Notes: a model not told the origin generated them from the sequence alone. A stretch of 64,000 nucleotides of DNA from Bradyrhizobium sp. NP1 (GCF_030378205.1 NZ_CP127385.1:2954001-3018000); one strand, 5' to 3'; shown: positions 25,127 to 35,019, counted from the stretch's first letter. Program-made: numbers and translations.

Positions 25127-26275
25127 ATGCTGAACCACCCGCAGGCGACATCGGCCCCGTGGCGCATCGGAGTGCTGTTTTCCCGCACCGGCTTCATGTC
25201 GGTGATCGAGGAAACCCAGTACCAGGGCACGCAGCTTGCGATCGAGGAAATCAACGCGGCCGGCGGCATCTGTGGCCGCGAGCTGGTGCCGGTGGCCTAC
25301 GATCCGGGCTCCGACTCCATCGCCTACGGCCATTTCGCCAAGCGGCTGATGATCGAGGATGACGTCAATGCCATCTTCGGCTGCTATACCTCGTCGAGCC
25401 GCAAGGCCGTGCTGCCGGTGGTGGAGCGGCTGAACGGGCTATTGTGGTACCCGACGCTCTATGAAGGCTTCGAGGCTTCGCCGAACGTCATCTATACCGG
25501 CGCTTCGCCCAACCAGAACAGCCTGTCGCTATGCCGCTATCTGATGGACAATTATGGCGGGCGGTTCTATTTCGTCGGCTCGGACTACATCTATCCCCGC
25601 GAATCCAACCGCGTGATGCGCGAGCTGCTCACCGCCAATGGCGGCTCCGTGGTCGGCGAACGCTATGTCAGCGTCCACGCCCGCTGGCAGGATTTTCTGC
25701 CGATCGTGCAGGATATTCGCCGCGTCAAGCCCGACGTGGTCTTCTCCACCGTGGTCGGCGACAGCACGGTCTATCTCTACCAGGCCTACGCCAATGTCGG
25801 CCTCGATCCCAAGATGATGCCGATCGCGAGCCTCACCACGACGGAGGCGGAAATCGCGGCGATGGGACATGATGTCGGCGAAGGGCACATCACCGCCGCA
25901 TCCTATTTCCAGGGCATCGAAGGCCACGCCAACGACTGCTTCGTCAGCCGCTACAAGAAGCGTTTCGGCAACGACGTCTCGACCAACATGTGCGCCGAGG
26001 CGTCCTACTTCCAGATGTACCTGTTCGCCCGCGCGCTGGAGCAGGCCAACACGCTTGACACCGAAGTGTTGCGCGCCATGGTGCTCGGCATCAGCTTCGA
26101 CGCCCCGCAGGGGGCCGTTACTGTCGATCCGATGTCGGGCCACACCGACCTGTGGACCCGGATCGGACGCGCCAATCGCAAGGGTCAGTTCGACATCATC
26201 AATGAATCCAGGGAAGCGGTGCACGCCGATCCGTTCCTCATCGGCTACGGACGCGCGGCCGGGTATGCGGGGTAA
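25127..26275 (+). CDS. amiC: AmiC, amide-sensing negative regulator
   Basis: A 382-residue protein with the periplasmic-binding-protein fold but no signal peptide (starts MLNHPQATSAPWRIGVLF), as expected for cytoplasmic AmiC (385 residues in Pseudomonas). AmiC binds short amides and, without them, sequesters AmiR. The segment SSSRKAVLPVVERLNGLLWY and following PTLYEG is almost the same as in the exported binding protein at 27049. The amiR gene begins 6 nt after its stop. GAGGAG supports the start at 25127. Confidence 0.87.
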   Translation: MLNHPQATSAPWRIGVLFSRTGFMSVIEETQYQGTQLAIEEINAAGGICGRELVPVAYDPGSDSIAYGHFAKRLMIEDDVNAIFGCYTSSSRKAVLPVVERLNGLLWYPTLYEGFEASPNVIYTGASPNQNSLSLCRYLMDNYGGRFYFVGSDYIYPRESNRVMRELLTANGGSVVGERYVSVHARWQDFLPIVQDIRRVKPDVVFSTVVGDSTVYLYQAYANVGLDPKMMPIASLTTTEAEIAAMGHDVGEGHITAASYFQGIEGHANDCFVSRYKKRFGNDVSTNMCAEASYFQMYLFARALEQANTLDTEVLRAMVLGISFDAPQGAVTVDPMSGHTDLWTRIGRANRKGQFDIINESREAVHADPFLIGYGRAAGYAG

Positions 26276-26281
26276 GCTCCG

Positions 26282-26923
26282 ATGACCGATATTTTGCGCA
26301 AGCCAGCCAGTAACCGCGAGCCGGTCGGCCGCAAGTCGATGGTGCAGGAACTCGCGGATTTGACCGCGGTTGTCGTCGCGCCGGGCGACGACCAGACCAG
26401 CTTCCTGCTGCGTGAGCTGCAGCGCTTCAGGATGCGGGCACGCCAGATCTGGCCGATGCCGGAAACCGTGCCCGGCGATGCCGACGTGGTCTATTGCGAA
26501 TATAGCGCCGATCTCGCGCGACGGCTGCCGTGGATCCCGGGCGATGCGCGCTCCGCGCTCGTCGTCATCGTTCCGCCCAACGATCCGATCCAGGCCGATG
26601 CGCTGGCGAACGCGACGCCGGATGCGGTGCTGGCGCGCCCGTTCACGACGAATGCGGTGCTTTCGAGCCTGGTGCTGGCGCGCAGCCAGTTCGGCTATGA
26701 GCGGCGTCTGCGCAGCAAGATCGAGCGGCTCGACGAGAACCTTCGCTCGATCCGCACGGTGGAACGCGCCAAGGCAATCCTGATGGCGACGCGGCGAATG
26801 CCTGAAACGGAAGCCTATGGCTTCATTCGTCGGCAGGCGATGGATCGTCGCGTGTCCGCGAGCGCTGTTGCGGCGGCGATCGTTGACTCGTTCGAACTGC
26901 TTGGCTATGATAACCAACACTAA
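26282..26923 (+). CDS. amiR: AmiR, ANTAR-domain antiterminator
   Basis: A 213-residue protein with an N-terminal pseudo-receiver-like domain (TAVVVAPGDDQTSFLLRELQ), a coiled segment (SKIERLDENLRSIRTVERAK) and a C-terminal three-helix ANTAR domain (AILMATRRMPETEAYGFIRR, then ASAVAAAIVDSFELL). ANTAR proteins bind nascent RNA and prevent termination. It follows amiC by 6 bp and directly precedes a leader with an intrinsic terminator (26923-27030), so it should release transcription of the amide importer and amidase when AmiC binds an amide. Confidence 0.9.
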   Translation: MTDILRKPASNREPVGRKSMVQELADLTAVVVAPGDDQTSFLLRELQRFRMRARQIWPMPETVPGDADVVYCEYSADLARRLPWIPGDARSALVVIVPPNDPIQADALANATPDAVLARPFTTNAVLSSLVLARSQFGYERRLRSKIERLDENLRSIRTVERAKAILMATRRMPETEAYGFIRRQAMDRRVSASAVAAAIVDSFELLGYDNQH

Positions 26924-27030
26924 TCCCCAATAGCGGGGATCGGCGGCGACGACGCCGTCAACAATACAATCGGCAACAAAGCCCTCCCAATGCTCGCGTC
27001 AGCGCGCATCGGGAGGGCTTTTTTGTTTTT
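26923..27030 (+). promoter_or_regulatory. AmiR-type antitermination leader with intrinsic terminator
   Basis: Directly after the amiR stop are two adjacent hairpins: a 6-bp stem with hexaloop AATAGC (26923-26940) and a GC hairpin at 26941-26957. Then comes a strong terminator: an 11-bp stem (26978-26988 with 27011-27021) followed by TTTTTGTTTTT. Two hairpins before a terminator is the layout of ANTAR targets. The first loop has the A at position 1 but G at position 5 rather than 4, so the published loop consensus is not exactly met. The terminator itself is clear. Confidence 0.65.
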
Positions 27031-27048
27031 CATCCAAGGGAGTGGGAC

Positions 27049-28299
27049 ATGCACATTACACGGCGTGCTTTGATGAAAAGCGCGGCAGCACTGGGGGCAT
27101 TCGGAGGGGCGGGCTTCCCGCACATCTGGATCAAGAATGCGGATCTGGCGCGGGCGGCCAATGGAGAGATCAAGGTCGGCGTATTGTTCTCGCTGACAGG
27201 CACCACCGCGATCATCGAGGAATCGCTGAACAAGGCGACGCTGCTCGCGATCGAGGAAATCAACGCGGCTGGCGGCATCAAGGGCGCCAAGATCGTGCCG
27301 ATCGTCGAGGATCCGGCATCCGATCCCGCGACCTTCTCGGAAAAGGCGCGCAAGCTCGTGGTCGGCGACAAATGCGTCAGCGTGTTCGGCTCCTACACGT
27401 CGGCAAGCCGCAAGGCCGTGCTGCCGGTGTTCGAGCGGCAGAACAATCTCTACTGGTACCCGACGCTCTACGAGGGGCGCGAATGCTCGAAGAACGTCAT
27501 CTATACCGGCGCGGTGCCGAACCAGCAGCAGGATGAATTCGTTCCCTGGCTGATCAAGAAGTTCGGCAAGAAATTCTACCTGATCGGCTCCAACTACATC
27601 TACCCGAAGGAAGAGAACAATTACTGCAAGAAGCTGCTGGAGAAATACGGCGGCGAGGTTGTCGCGGAAGAATATGTGCCGCTCGGCCATTCCGAGTTTT
27701 CATCGGTCATCAACAAGATCCGCTCGACGCAGCCGAACGTGATCTTCTCCACCGTGGTCGGCGATTCCGTGGTCGCGCTGCACCGTCAGTATCGCGCCGC
27801 GGGACTCGATCCGGAAAAGATGCCGATGGCGAGCCTGACCACCTCCGAGAACGAGGTTGCGGCGATGGGCGGCGAGGCGGCCGCCGGTCACTTCACCTCG
27901 GCGCCGTACTTCATGGTGTACAAGTCGCCCGAGAACGAGAAATTCGTCGAGGCCTACAAGAAGCGCTGGGGCGCCGACAAGGTCACGCATTTCGTCTCCG
28001 AGGCCTGCTACTTCCAGACCTATCTGTTCAAGCAGGCGGTGGAGAAGCTTGCGACGAGCGACCTCACGCCCCCCACCATTCGCGATGCGGTCAAGGGACA
28101 GGAGACGATCGCGCCGCAGGGCAAGGTTCGCCTGGAGCCCGAGAACCTGCACACGTGGCTGTGGCCCAAGATCGCGCAGGCGAAATCGAACGGCCAGTTC
28201 GAAATCCTGGTCGAGGCCAAGGAATGGCTGAAGCCGGTGCCCTATGCCGCCTATCCCGGGCAGGTCTGTACCGACAAGGGACTGGTCGAGAAGAGCTGA
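27049..28299 (+). CDS. Amide/urea-type ABC transporter binding protein, Tat-exported
   Basis: A 416-residue periplasmic binding protein of the UrtA/FmdD group. The N-terminus ITRRALMKSAAALGAFGGAG is a twin-arginine signal. The mature part has VGVLFSLTGTTAIIEESLNK and the YWYPTLYEGRE segment shared with AmiC. With AmiE encoded in the same transcript, the ligand is most likely a short aliphatic amide such as acetamide or formamide. It is the first gene after the AmiR-controlled terminator. Confidence 0.88.
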   Translation: MHITRRALMKSAAALGAFGGAGFPHIWIKNADLARAANGEIKVGVLFSLTGTTAIIEESLNKATLLAIEEINAAGGIKGAKIVPIVEDPASDPATFSEKARKLVVGDKCVSVFGSYTSASRKAVLPVFERQNNLYWYPTLYEGRECSKNVIYTGAVPNQQQDEFVPWLIKKFGKKFYLIGSNYIYPKEENNYCKKLLEKYGGEVVAEEYVPLGHSEFSSVINKIRSTQPNVIFSTVVGDSVVALHRQYRAAGLDPEKMPMASLTTSENEVAAMGGEAAAGHFTSAPYFMVYKSPENEKFVEAYKKRWGADKVTHFVSEACYFQTYLFKQAVEKLATSDLTPPTIRDAVKGQETIAPQGKVRLEPENLHTWLWPKIAQAKSNGQFEILVEAKEWLKPVPYAAYPGQVCTDKGLVEKS

Positions 28300-28375
28300 A
28301 ACCCAAACGGCGTTGGCGGCAGCCGGCAGCGCGTGAGCGTTGCGGCTGCCGCGCCTGATGCTGGAGACGTCAAGC

Positions 28376-29245
28376 GTGGATCAGTTCATTGAGCAAATCG
28401 TCACAGGCCTCAGCATCGGCTCGATCCTGCTGCTGGTCGCGCTCGGGCTGTCGATCATCTACGGCGCGATGGGCATCATCAATCTCGCCCATGGCGAGTT
28501 CGTCATGCTCGGCGCCTATGCGGCGTGGCTGTTCCAGACCAAATTCGGCCTCAGCCTGCTCGAAAGCCTGGTGCCGATCTTCCTCGTCGTCGCGCTGTTC
28601 GGCTGGGTCATCGAGCGCTACGTGCTCAGTCTTCTGAATAACCGTCCGCTGGACACCATCCTGGCGACCTGGGGCGTCGGCATCATGCTGCAGCAGGCGG
28701 TGCGGCTCGCGGTCGGCAGCGAGCTCCGCTACGTGCAACTGCCGCCGGCGCTGTCGGACAGCATGGAGGTCCTCGGCGTTCCCGTGTCGTCCTACCGCGT
28801 GTTCCTGTTCTTCGTCGCGCTGGCGCTGTTCGCGCTGACCTGGCTCCTGATGAACCGCACCACGATCGGCATGAAGCTGCGCGCGATCATTCAGGATCGC
28901 TCGGTCGCGGCCTCCTTCGGCATCAATGCCAGGCGCGTCTATGCGCTGACATTCGCCTACGGTGCGGGGCTTGCGGGGCTCGCCGGCGCGCTGGTCTCGC
29001 CGCTCAAGAGCGTGTCGCCGGAAATGGGCACCGGCTATGTGGTCGACGCCTTCATGGTGGTGGTCTTGGGCGGCGTGCAGAGCCTCGCCGGAACCGTGGC
29101 GAGCGCCTTCATCCTGGGTGAACTGTCCGGCGCCATCGCCTTCCTGCAGAACGACACGGTGGCCAAGGCGATCGTGCTGCTCGCCATCGTGGTCCTGATC
29201 CGCTTCCGGCCGCAAGGCCTGTTCACCGCGCGCGTGCGTGCCTGA
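28376..29245 (+). CDS. UrtB/LivH-type ABC permease
   Basis: A 289-residue inner-membrane permease with about eight transmembrane segments and the family signature GLSIIYGAMGIINLAHGEFV. It should form half of the channel with the next gene product. I prefer the GTG at 28376 (GGAGA upstream), giving VDQFIEQIVTGL; in-frame ATGs at 28340 and 28358 would add a non-conserved leader. Confidence 0.88.
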   Translation: MDQFIEQIVTGLSIGSILLLVALGLSIIYGAMGIINLAHGEFVMLGAYAAWLFQTKFGLSLLESLVPIFLVVALFGWVIERYVLSLLNNRPLDTILATWGVGIMLQQAVRLAVGSELRYVQLPPALSDSMEVLGVPVSSYRVFLFFVALALFALTWLLMNRTTIGMKLRAIIQDRSVAASFGINARRVYALTFAYGAGLAGLAGALVSPLKSVSPEMGTGYVVDAFMVVVLGGVQSLAGTVASAFILGELSGAIAFLQNDTVAKAIVLLAIVVLIRFRPQGLFTARVRA

Positions 29246-29256
29246 CGAAAGATCCT

Positions 29257-30393
29257 ATGTCTTCGAAGCTGCCCACATTCCTAGGCCTGCACCGCCTGAC
29301 CGCACAGATCGCGCCGATCGTGGTGGTCTGCGCGCTGGTGTTCGCTTTGCCGCTTCTGCTGAACAACGACTTCCTGCTCAACAAGGTCGCGCGCTACCTC
29401 GTGCTCGGCATTCTCACGGTGTCGCTGGCGCTGTCCTGGGGCTATGGCGGCATCCTCAACCTCGGGCAGGCGATGAGCTTCGGGCTCGGCTCTTATGCGA
29501 TGGCGATGGCGCTGAAGCTGAAAACCATCCCGGTGCATACCGGCTCGGGCGGCCTGCCTGATTTCATGGTGTGGAACAATGTCGAGCGGCTGCCGTGGTT
29601 CTGGGTGCCGTTCAAGTCGCTGACCTTCGCGCTTGTCGCCGGCATCGCCGTGCCGGCGCTGGTGGCGGCGGCGCTCGGCTGGTTCGTGTTCCGCAGCCGC
29701 GTCACCGGCGTCTATGTCGCCATCATCACGCTCGCGACCATGGTGGTGCTCAACCTCGTCATCATCGACCAGCAGAGCTATACCGGCGGCTTCAACGGCA
29801 TCACCGATCTCGCGCAGCTCGAGATCTTCGGCTTCGCCTTCGACGCCTATGGCCGGGCGACCTATTACCTCGTCGCCTCCTGCGTCGCCCTCAGCCTCGT
29901 GGTCGCGTTTGCCTTTACCAAGAGCAAGGCTGGCCTGATCGTCCAGGCGATCCGCGACCATGAGAGCCGGGTGCGCTATTTCGGCTACGATGTTGCCGCC
30001 TATCAGATCTTCGTCTTCGCGCTGTCGGCCGCGATCGCGGGCCTTGCCGGCATGCTCTACACCATCGTGATGGAATTCGCCTCGCCGACCTTTCTCGGCG
30101 TGCCGCTCAGCCTTTCGGTCGTGGTGTGGTGCGCGGTCGGGGGACGGCAGAGCCTGGTCGGCGCCTTCCTTGGCGCTGTGCTGGTGGCGGGCATGCAGGG
30201 CGCATTGTCGGAAACGGCGGCCTTCCTCGAAACCTGGACGCTGGTGATGGGGGCGCTGTTCGTGCTCGTGGTGCTCTTCCTGCCCAAGGGCCTTGCCGGG
30301 TTGATGCACACGCTCTGGCAATGGCTGACGCGGCGGCGGCAGCCGGCTTCGGCCATGGTGCAGAGCCTCGAGCAGACGGAGGGCCGGATATGA
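29257..30393 (+). CDS. UrtC/LivM-type ABC permease
   Basis: A 378-residue permease with about ten membrane segments. LSWGYGGILNLGQAMSFGLG and GVYVAIITLATMVVLNLVII are typical of UrtC, including the large insertion between helices (about residues 85-110). It overlaps the following ATPase gene by the ATGA junction, so the transporter genes are translationally coupled. Confidence 0.9.
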   Translation: MSSKLPTFLGLHRLTAQIAPIVVVCALVFALPLLLNNDFLLNKVARYLVLGILTVSLALSWGYGGILNLGQAMSFGLGSYAMAMALKLKTIPVHTGSGGLPDFMVWNNVERLPWFWVPFKSLTFALVAGIAVPALVAAALGWFVFRSRVTGVYVAIITLATMVVLNLVIIDQQSYTGGFNGITDLAQLEIFGFAFDAYGRATYYLVASCVALSLVVAFAFTKSKAGLIVQAIRDHESRVRYFGYDVAAYQIFVFALSAAIAGLAGMLYTIVMEFASPTFLGVPLSLSVVVWCAVGGRQSLVGAFLGAVLVAGMQGALSETAAFLETWTLVMGALFVLVVLFLPKGLAGLMHTLWQWLTRRRQPASAMVQSLEQTEGRI

Positions 30394-31142
30394 CTGCCTA
30401 TCTCGATCTGCTGGACGTCAATGTCAGCTTCAACGGCTTCAAGGCGCTCAACGGCCTCAATCTGAGCGTTCGCAAGGGCGAGCTGCGCTGCCTGATCGGA
30501 CCGAACGGCGCCGGCAAGACCACTGCGCTCGACATCATCTGCGGCAAGATCAAGCCGACCGCAGGCACCGTGACCTTCGGCGGCACCACGCTCAACGATC
30601 TCGAGGAACATGAGATCGCGCGCGCCGGCGTCGGGCGCAAATTCCAGGTGCCGAGCGTCTTTCGCGAACTGACGGTCAGCGAGAATCTCGAGGTCGCGCG
30701 CGCCCGCCGCACCGGGGTCTGGCGCAACCTGCGCTGGGACGACCGGCGCCTGAGCCGGCACGACATCGAGAAGCTGGCCGACATGATCGGCCTTGCCGAT
30801 CAGCTGGAGAGGCCGGCGGCGCATCTGTCGCATGGCCAGACCCAGTGGCTCGAGATCGGGATGCTGATCGCGCAGGACGCCGAGCTGATCCTGATGGACG
30901 AGCCGACCGCCGGCATGACCGCGCAGGAGACCCGCAAGACCGCCGAGCTGTTCGCGCGGCTGAAGGGCCGCCACACGCTGGTCGTGGTCGAGCACGACAT
31001 GGGGTTCGTCAAGGCGATCGGCGACGTCATTTCGGTGATGCATCTCGGCCAGCTGCTGGCCGAGGGAACGGCTGCAGAGGTCGAGGCGCATCCGGAGGTC
31101 AAACGCGCCTATCTCGGCTCGGGAGGCATCACCAATGCTTGA
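30390..31142 (+). CDS. UrtD/LivG-type ABC ATPase
   Basis: A 250-residue ATPase. Walker A is GPNGAGKTTA, Walker B LILMDEPTAG, and the signature motif reads LSHGQTQWLEIGM, the non-canonical LSHGQ form common in UrtD proteins. It starts at the ATG overlapping the previous stop. Its last bases overlap the second ATPase gene by 8 bp. Confidence 0.92.
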   Translation: MTAYLDLLDVNVSFNGFKALNGLNLSVRKGELRCLIGPNGAGKTTALDIICGKIKPTAGTVTFGGTTLNDLEEHEIARAGVGRKFQVPSVFRELTVSENLEVARARRTGVWRNLRWDDRRLSRHDIEKLADMIGLADQLERPAAHLSHGQTQWLEIGMLIAQDAELILMDEPTAGMTAQETRKTAELFARLKGRHTLVVVEHDMGFVKAIGDVISVMHLGQLLAEGTAAEVEAHPEVKRAYLGSGGITNA

Positions 31143-31827
31143 GCTCGCCGACGTCGACGCCTTCTACGGCAACAGCCGCGCGCTGCAGAACATCAACCTG
31201 CGGGTCGGCGCGGGTGAGTTCCTCTCCGTGCTGGGCCGCAACGGCGTCGGCAAGACCACCCTGATGCGCAGCATCCTCGGCCTGATGGACCGGGTGACCG
31301 GCCGTCTCCTGCTCGACGGCGCCGACATCTCCTTTCTTCGCACCGATCAGCGCGCCAAAGCGGGGATCGCCTATGTGCCGCAGGGTCGGGGCATCCTGCC
31401 GCGCTTCACGGTGCGCGAAAACCTGATGCTCGGAACCTTCGCGGCGCGGGCGAGCAAGGGGCTGGAGGAGTGGGTCATGGAGCTCTTCCCGATCCTGAAG
31501 GAGTTTTTGCATCGCCCCGGCGGCAATCTCTCCGGCGGCCAGCAGCAGCAGCTTGCGATCGCGCGCGCGCTGCTCGCGCAGCCCAAGGTCATGCTGCTCG
31601 ACGAGCCGACCGAAGGAATCCAGCCCAACATCGTCGAGCAGATAGAGGAGGTCATCACGCGGCTCAACCGCGAGCACGGAATCACGGTGGTGCTGGTCGA
31701 GCAGAATGTTGCGTTCGCGCGGCGCTCCTCGACGCGCTTTGCGCTGCTGGAGAAGGGACGGGTGGTCGCCAAGGGAGACATCGCCGAGCTCAGTGACGAG
31801 CTCATTCACCGGCACATGGCGGTTTAA
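31135..31827 (+). CDS. UrtE/LivF-type ABC ATPase
   Basis: A 230-residue ATPase with Walker A GRNGVGKTTLMRS, signature LSGGQQQQLAIARALL and Walker B VMLLDEPTEGIQP. EGIQP in the D-loop region is typical of UrtE. It completes the five-gene importer; amiE follows after 39 bp with its own strong ribosome site. Confidence 0.92.
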   Translation: MLELADVDAFYGNSRALQNINLRVGAGEFLSVLGRNGVGKTTLMRSILGLMDRVTGRLLLDGADISFLRTDQRAKAGIAYVPQGRGILPRFTVRENLMLGTFAARASKGLEEWVMELFPILKEFLHRPGGNLSGGQQQQLAIARALLAQPKVMLLDEPTEGIQPNIVEQIEEVITRLNREHGITVVLVEQNVAFARRSSTRFALLEKGRVVAKGDIAELSDELIHRHMAV

Positions 31828-31866
31828 CGCAAAGGCAAACGTTCACTTGGAAAGGGAGTCGAACTC

Positions 31867-32904
31867 ATGTTGCATGGAGACATATCGAGCAGCAAGGACA
31901 CGGTCGGCGTCGCCGTGGTCAACTACAAGATGCCGCGCCTGCATACCAAGGCGCAGGTGATCGAGAACGCGCACAACATCGCGAAAATGATCGAGGGCAT
32001 GAAGCTGGGCCTGCCCGGCATGGACCTCGTGATCTTCCCGGAATATTCGACCCACGGCATCATGTACGACTCCAAGGAGATGTACGAGACCGCGTCCACC
32101 GTCCCCGGCGAGGAAACCAAGATCTTCGCCGATGCCTGCCGCAAGGCGCGGACCTGGGGTGTGTTCTCGCTGACCGGCGAGCGACACGAGGAGCATCCGA
32201 AGAAGGCACCCTACAACACGCTCATCCTCATGAACGACAAAGGCGAGATCGTGCAGAAGTATCGCAAGATCATGCCCTGGGTGCCGATCGAGGGCTGGTA
32301 TCCCGGCGATTGCACCTATGTCTCCGACGGGCCGAAGGGGCTGAAGATCAGCCTGATCATCTGCGACGACGGCAACTATCCGGAGATCTGGCGCGACTGC
32401 GCGATGCGCGGCGCCGAGCTGATCATCCGCTGCCAGGGCTACATGTACCCGGCCAAGGAGCAGCAGATCCTGATCTCGAAGTCGATGGCCTGGGCCAACA
32501 ACTGCTACGTGGCGGTGGCCAACGCCTCGGGCTTCGACGGCGTCTACTCCTATTTCGGGCATTCCTCGATCATCGGCTTCGACGGCCGCACGCTCGGCGA
32601 ATGCGGGACGGAGGAGAACGGCATCCAGTACGCGCAGCTTTCGGTGTCGCTGATCCGCGATGCACGGCGCAACATGCAGTCGCAGAATCATCTTTTCAAG
32701 CTGATGCACCGCGGCTACACCGGACTGATCAACTCCGGCGACGGGGACCGGGGCCATGCCGTGTGCCCATATACCTTCTACAAGAACTGGATCACCGATC
32801 CCGAAGGCACGCGGGAAAAGGTCGAGGCGATGACGCGCTCCAGCGTCGGCACCGAGGAATGCCCGATCGAAGGCATTCCGAACAAGAAGGTCGCGCATCG
32901 CTGA
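31867..32904 (+). CDS. amiE: Aliphatic amidase
   Basis: A 345-residue nitrilase-superfamily amidase hydrolysing short aliphatic amides to acid and ammonia. The catalytic triad falls at exactly the numbering of Pseudomonas AmiE: Glu59 ([11 protein letters not shown]), Lys134 (KYRKIMPW) and Cys166 (SLIICDDGN). Length is the family's. AAGGGAG precedes the ATG. The upstream importer and AmiCR give a complete sense-import-hydrolyse system for nitrogen and carbon from amides. Confidence 0.96.
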   Translation: MLHGDISSSKDTVGVAVVNYKMPRLHTKAQVIENAHNIAKMIEGMKLGLPGMDLVIFPEYSTHGIMYDSKEMYETASTVPGEETKIFADACRKARTWGVFSLTGERHEEHPKKAPYNTLILMNDKGEIVQKYRKIMPWVPIEGWYPGDCTYVSDGPKGLKISLIICDDGNYPEIWRDCAMRGAELIIRCQGYMYPAKEQQILISKSMAWANNCYVAVANASGFDGVYSYFGHSSIIGFDGRTLGECGTEENGIQYAQLSVSLIRDARRNMQSQNHLFKLMHRGYTGLINSGDGDRGHAVCPYTFYKNWITDPEGTREKVEAMTRSSVGTEECPIEGIPNKKVAHR

Positions 32905-33025
32905 GCGGACGGGTGGGCGCGACGGGAGCCGGCTGATGCTCCGCGCCTTGCGGCATCAGCCCGCTCTCTCGTCGTTGCCATGTCTGAAGCGTGAGCTGCC
33001 GGACCGGAGAGGCCCGGCAGATGGA

Positions 33026-33056
33026 GCATGATCCGGAAAGCCGGATGCATGCTCAG
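33026..33056. repeat. Short imperfect palindrome, probable dispersed element
   Basis: GAGCATGATCCGG (33026-33038), loop AAAG, then CCGGATGCATGCTC, pair almost fully. The core GCATGATCCGGA also occurs at 13021-13032. Palindromes built on this core are frequent in Bradyrhizobium intergenic DNA as I remember them. A further 9-bp hairpin (32931-32939 with 32953-32961) lies just after amiE. Confidence 0.55.
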
Positions 33057-33103
33057 ACAGGGCGTCAGTGCGTCGTATCACCGGAAATGCGAGAGGTGAT
33101 CAA

Positions 33104-34123
33104 ATGAGTATCGACTATGAAATCTTCGATCTCGGCAACGTCGTGCTGCAGCGCGGCGCGACGATCCGCGACTGCAAGCTGGCCTACAAGACCTTCGGCA
33201 AGCTCAATGCCGCCAAGGACAATGTGATCGTCTATCCGACCTGGTATTCCGGCCAGCATTACGACAACGAGTGGCTGGTCGGGGAGGGCATGGCGCTCGA
33301 CCCCGCCAAATACTTCATCATTATCCCCAACATGTTCGGCAACGGCCTGTCGTCCTCGCCGAGCAACACGCCGGAGCCCTACAATGGGCCGCGTTTTCCG
33401 CAGGTGACGGCCTACGACAACGTCCGCGCCCAGCACCGTCTCGTCACCGAGAAGTTCGGCATCCGGCACATTCGCCTCGTGGTCGGATGGTCGATGGGGG
33501 CGCTGCAGACCTTCCACTGGGGCGCGCTCTATCCCGACATGATGGACCTGATTGCCCCGTTCTGCGGCTCGGCCAAATGCTCCCGGCATAATTTCGTCTT
33601 CCTCGAAGGCGTCAAGGCCGCGCTGACGGCGGACGCCGCCTGGAAGGAGGGCTGGTACACCGAGAAGCCGGCGCGCGGCTTGCGCGCCGCTGCACGCGTC
33701 TATGCGGGCTGGGGCTTTTCGCAGGCGTTCTATCGCCAGGAGCTCGACATCAAGACGCTGGGCTTTTCGTCGCTGGAAGATTTCCTGGTCGCGTTCTGGG
33801 AGGGCTTCTTCCTGCCGAAGGATCCGAACAACCTGCTCACGATGTTATGGACCTGGCAGAACGGCGATATCAGCGCCAACGAGATCTACAAGGGTGACTT
33901 CAGGGCGGCGCTTAAGGCGATCAAGGCCAAGGCCTACGTGATGCCGGGCCAGACCGACCTCTACTTCCCCCCTGAAGACAGCGAGTTCGAGGTTGCGCAT
34001 ATGCCGAACGCGAAGTTCGTGCCGGTGCCATCGGTCTGGGGCCATTTCGCCGGCGGCCCCGGAACCAATCCGGTCGACGTCGCCTTCATCGACTCCAAGC
34101 TCAAGGAGCTGCTCGCTTCCTGA
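33104..34123 (+). CDS. MetX-like alpha/beta hydrolase
   Basis: A 339-residue alpha/beta-hydrolase fold protein resembling homoserine O-acetyltransferases. The nucleophile is Ser130 ([10 protein letters not shown]), the acid probably Asp in [12 protein letters not shown], and the base His in VWGHFAGG. True MetX is an acyltransferase in methionine synthesis; proteins of this subgroup in catabolic clusters are often acyl hydrolases, and the substrate is unknown. I start at 33104 (AGAGGTGA upstream); an ATG at 33068 lacks a ribosome site. It sits 200 bp after amiE on the same strand. Confidence 0.8.
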   Translation: MSIDYEIFDLGNVVLQRGATIRDCKLAYKTFGKLNAAKDNVIVYPTWYSGQHYDNEWLVGEGMALDPAKYFIIIPNMFGNGLSSSPSNTPEPYNGPRFPQVTAYDNVRAQHRLVTEKFGIRHIRLVVGWSMGALQTFHWGALYPDMMDLIAPFCGSAKCSRHNFVFLEGVKAALTADAAWKEGWYTEKPARGLRAAARVYAGWGFSQAFYRQELDIKTLGFSSLEDFLVAFWEGFFLPKDPNNLLTMLWTWQNGDISANEIYKGDFRAALKAIKAKAYVMPGQTDLYFPPEDSEFEVAHMPNAKFVPVPSVWGHFAGGPGTNPVDVAFIDSKLKELLAS

Positions 34124-34194
34124 CGCCGCATCGCAAGGCCCCCGGGTATTTCGGATCGCCACGAATCCGGAGCAAGACAAAGAGGACTTCAGGA

Positions 34195-35007
34195 TTGTCC
34201 GACGCGACATTGCTGCTCGATCAATACCGCATCGTCGAGGAACCCTATTACCGGCCGATCGGCGAGGAGATCACGCTGTTCAGTGCCGCCTATGCGAGCC
34301 GCATGCCGGTGATGCTGAAGGGGCCGACCGGCTGCGGCAAGACGCGCTTCATCGAATACATGGCCTGGCGGCTGGGGCGGCCGCTGATCCTGGTCGCCTG
34401 CCACGAGGACATGACCGCGGCCGACCTGGTCGGCCGCTGGCTGCTCGATCCGCAGGGCACCGTCTGGAATGACGGGCCGCTGACCACCGCGGTGCGGTTC
34501 GGCGCCATCTGCTATCTCGACGAGATCGTGGAAGCGCGCCAGGACACCACCGTCGTGATCCATCCTTTGACCGATGACCGCCGCGTGCTGGCCCTGGAGA
34601 AGCGGGGCGAGCTGATCCACGCCCATTCCGATTTCCAGCTCGTGATCTCCTATAACCCCGGCTATCAGAGCGCGATCAAGGATCTCAAGGAATCCACCAA
34701 GCAGCGTTTCGCAGCGCTCGATTTCGACTATCCGGACAATGCTGTCGAGGCCGAGATCGTGGCGCGCGAAGCCTGCATTGATCGCGCTGTCGCGGACATG
34801 CTGGTTGCCATCGGAATGCACAGCCGCAATTTGAAAGGGCAGGGGCTCGACGAGGGCGCATCGACCCGCATGCTGATCAACGCGGGACGGCTGATCGGCG
34901 GTGGCATCGACCTCAACCATGCCTGCGAGGCCAGCATCGTCATTCCTCTGACCGACGATGCCGACATCCGCAACGCGCTGCGCGACACGATTTCTGCGTG
35001 CGTCTAG
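34195..35007 (+). CDS. MoxR-type AAA+ ATPase (CbbQ/NirQ/NorQ group)
   Basis: A 270-residue AAA+ ATPase with Walker A GPTGCGKT (residues 43-50), Walker B AICYLDEI (about 104-111) and a CbbQ/NorQ-like C-terminal part. These ATPases work with VWA proteins such as CbbO or NorD to remodel or load metal into target enzymes. The VWA partner is the next gene. It uses a TTG start (AAAGAGGA upstream). The client enzyme is unknown; amidase or the HpaB-type oxygenase 2.5 kb downstream are possibilities only by position. Confidence 0.87.
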   Translation: MSDATLLLDQYRIVEEPYYRPIGEEITLFSAAYASRMPVMLKGPTGCGKTRFIEYMAWRLGRPLILVACHEDMTAADLVGRWLLDPQGTVWNDGPLTTAVRFGAICYLDEIVEARQDTTVVIHPLTDDRRVLALEKRGELIHAHSDFQLVISYNPGYQSAIKDLKESTKQRFAALDFDYPDNAVEAEIVAREACIDRAVADMLVAIGMHSRNLKGQGLDEGASTRMLINAGRLIGGGIDLNHACEASIVIPLTDDADIRNALRDTISACV

Positions 35008-35019
35008 CGCGCGTCCAGC

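Noticed and set aside
28340..28375. Upstream ATG starts for the UrtB-type permease
   Set aside because: The extra residues are not membrane-permease-like and lack a ribosome site; GTG at 28376 has GGAGA at good spacing.
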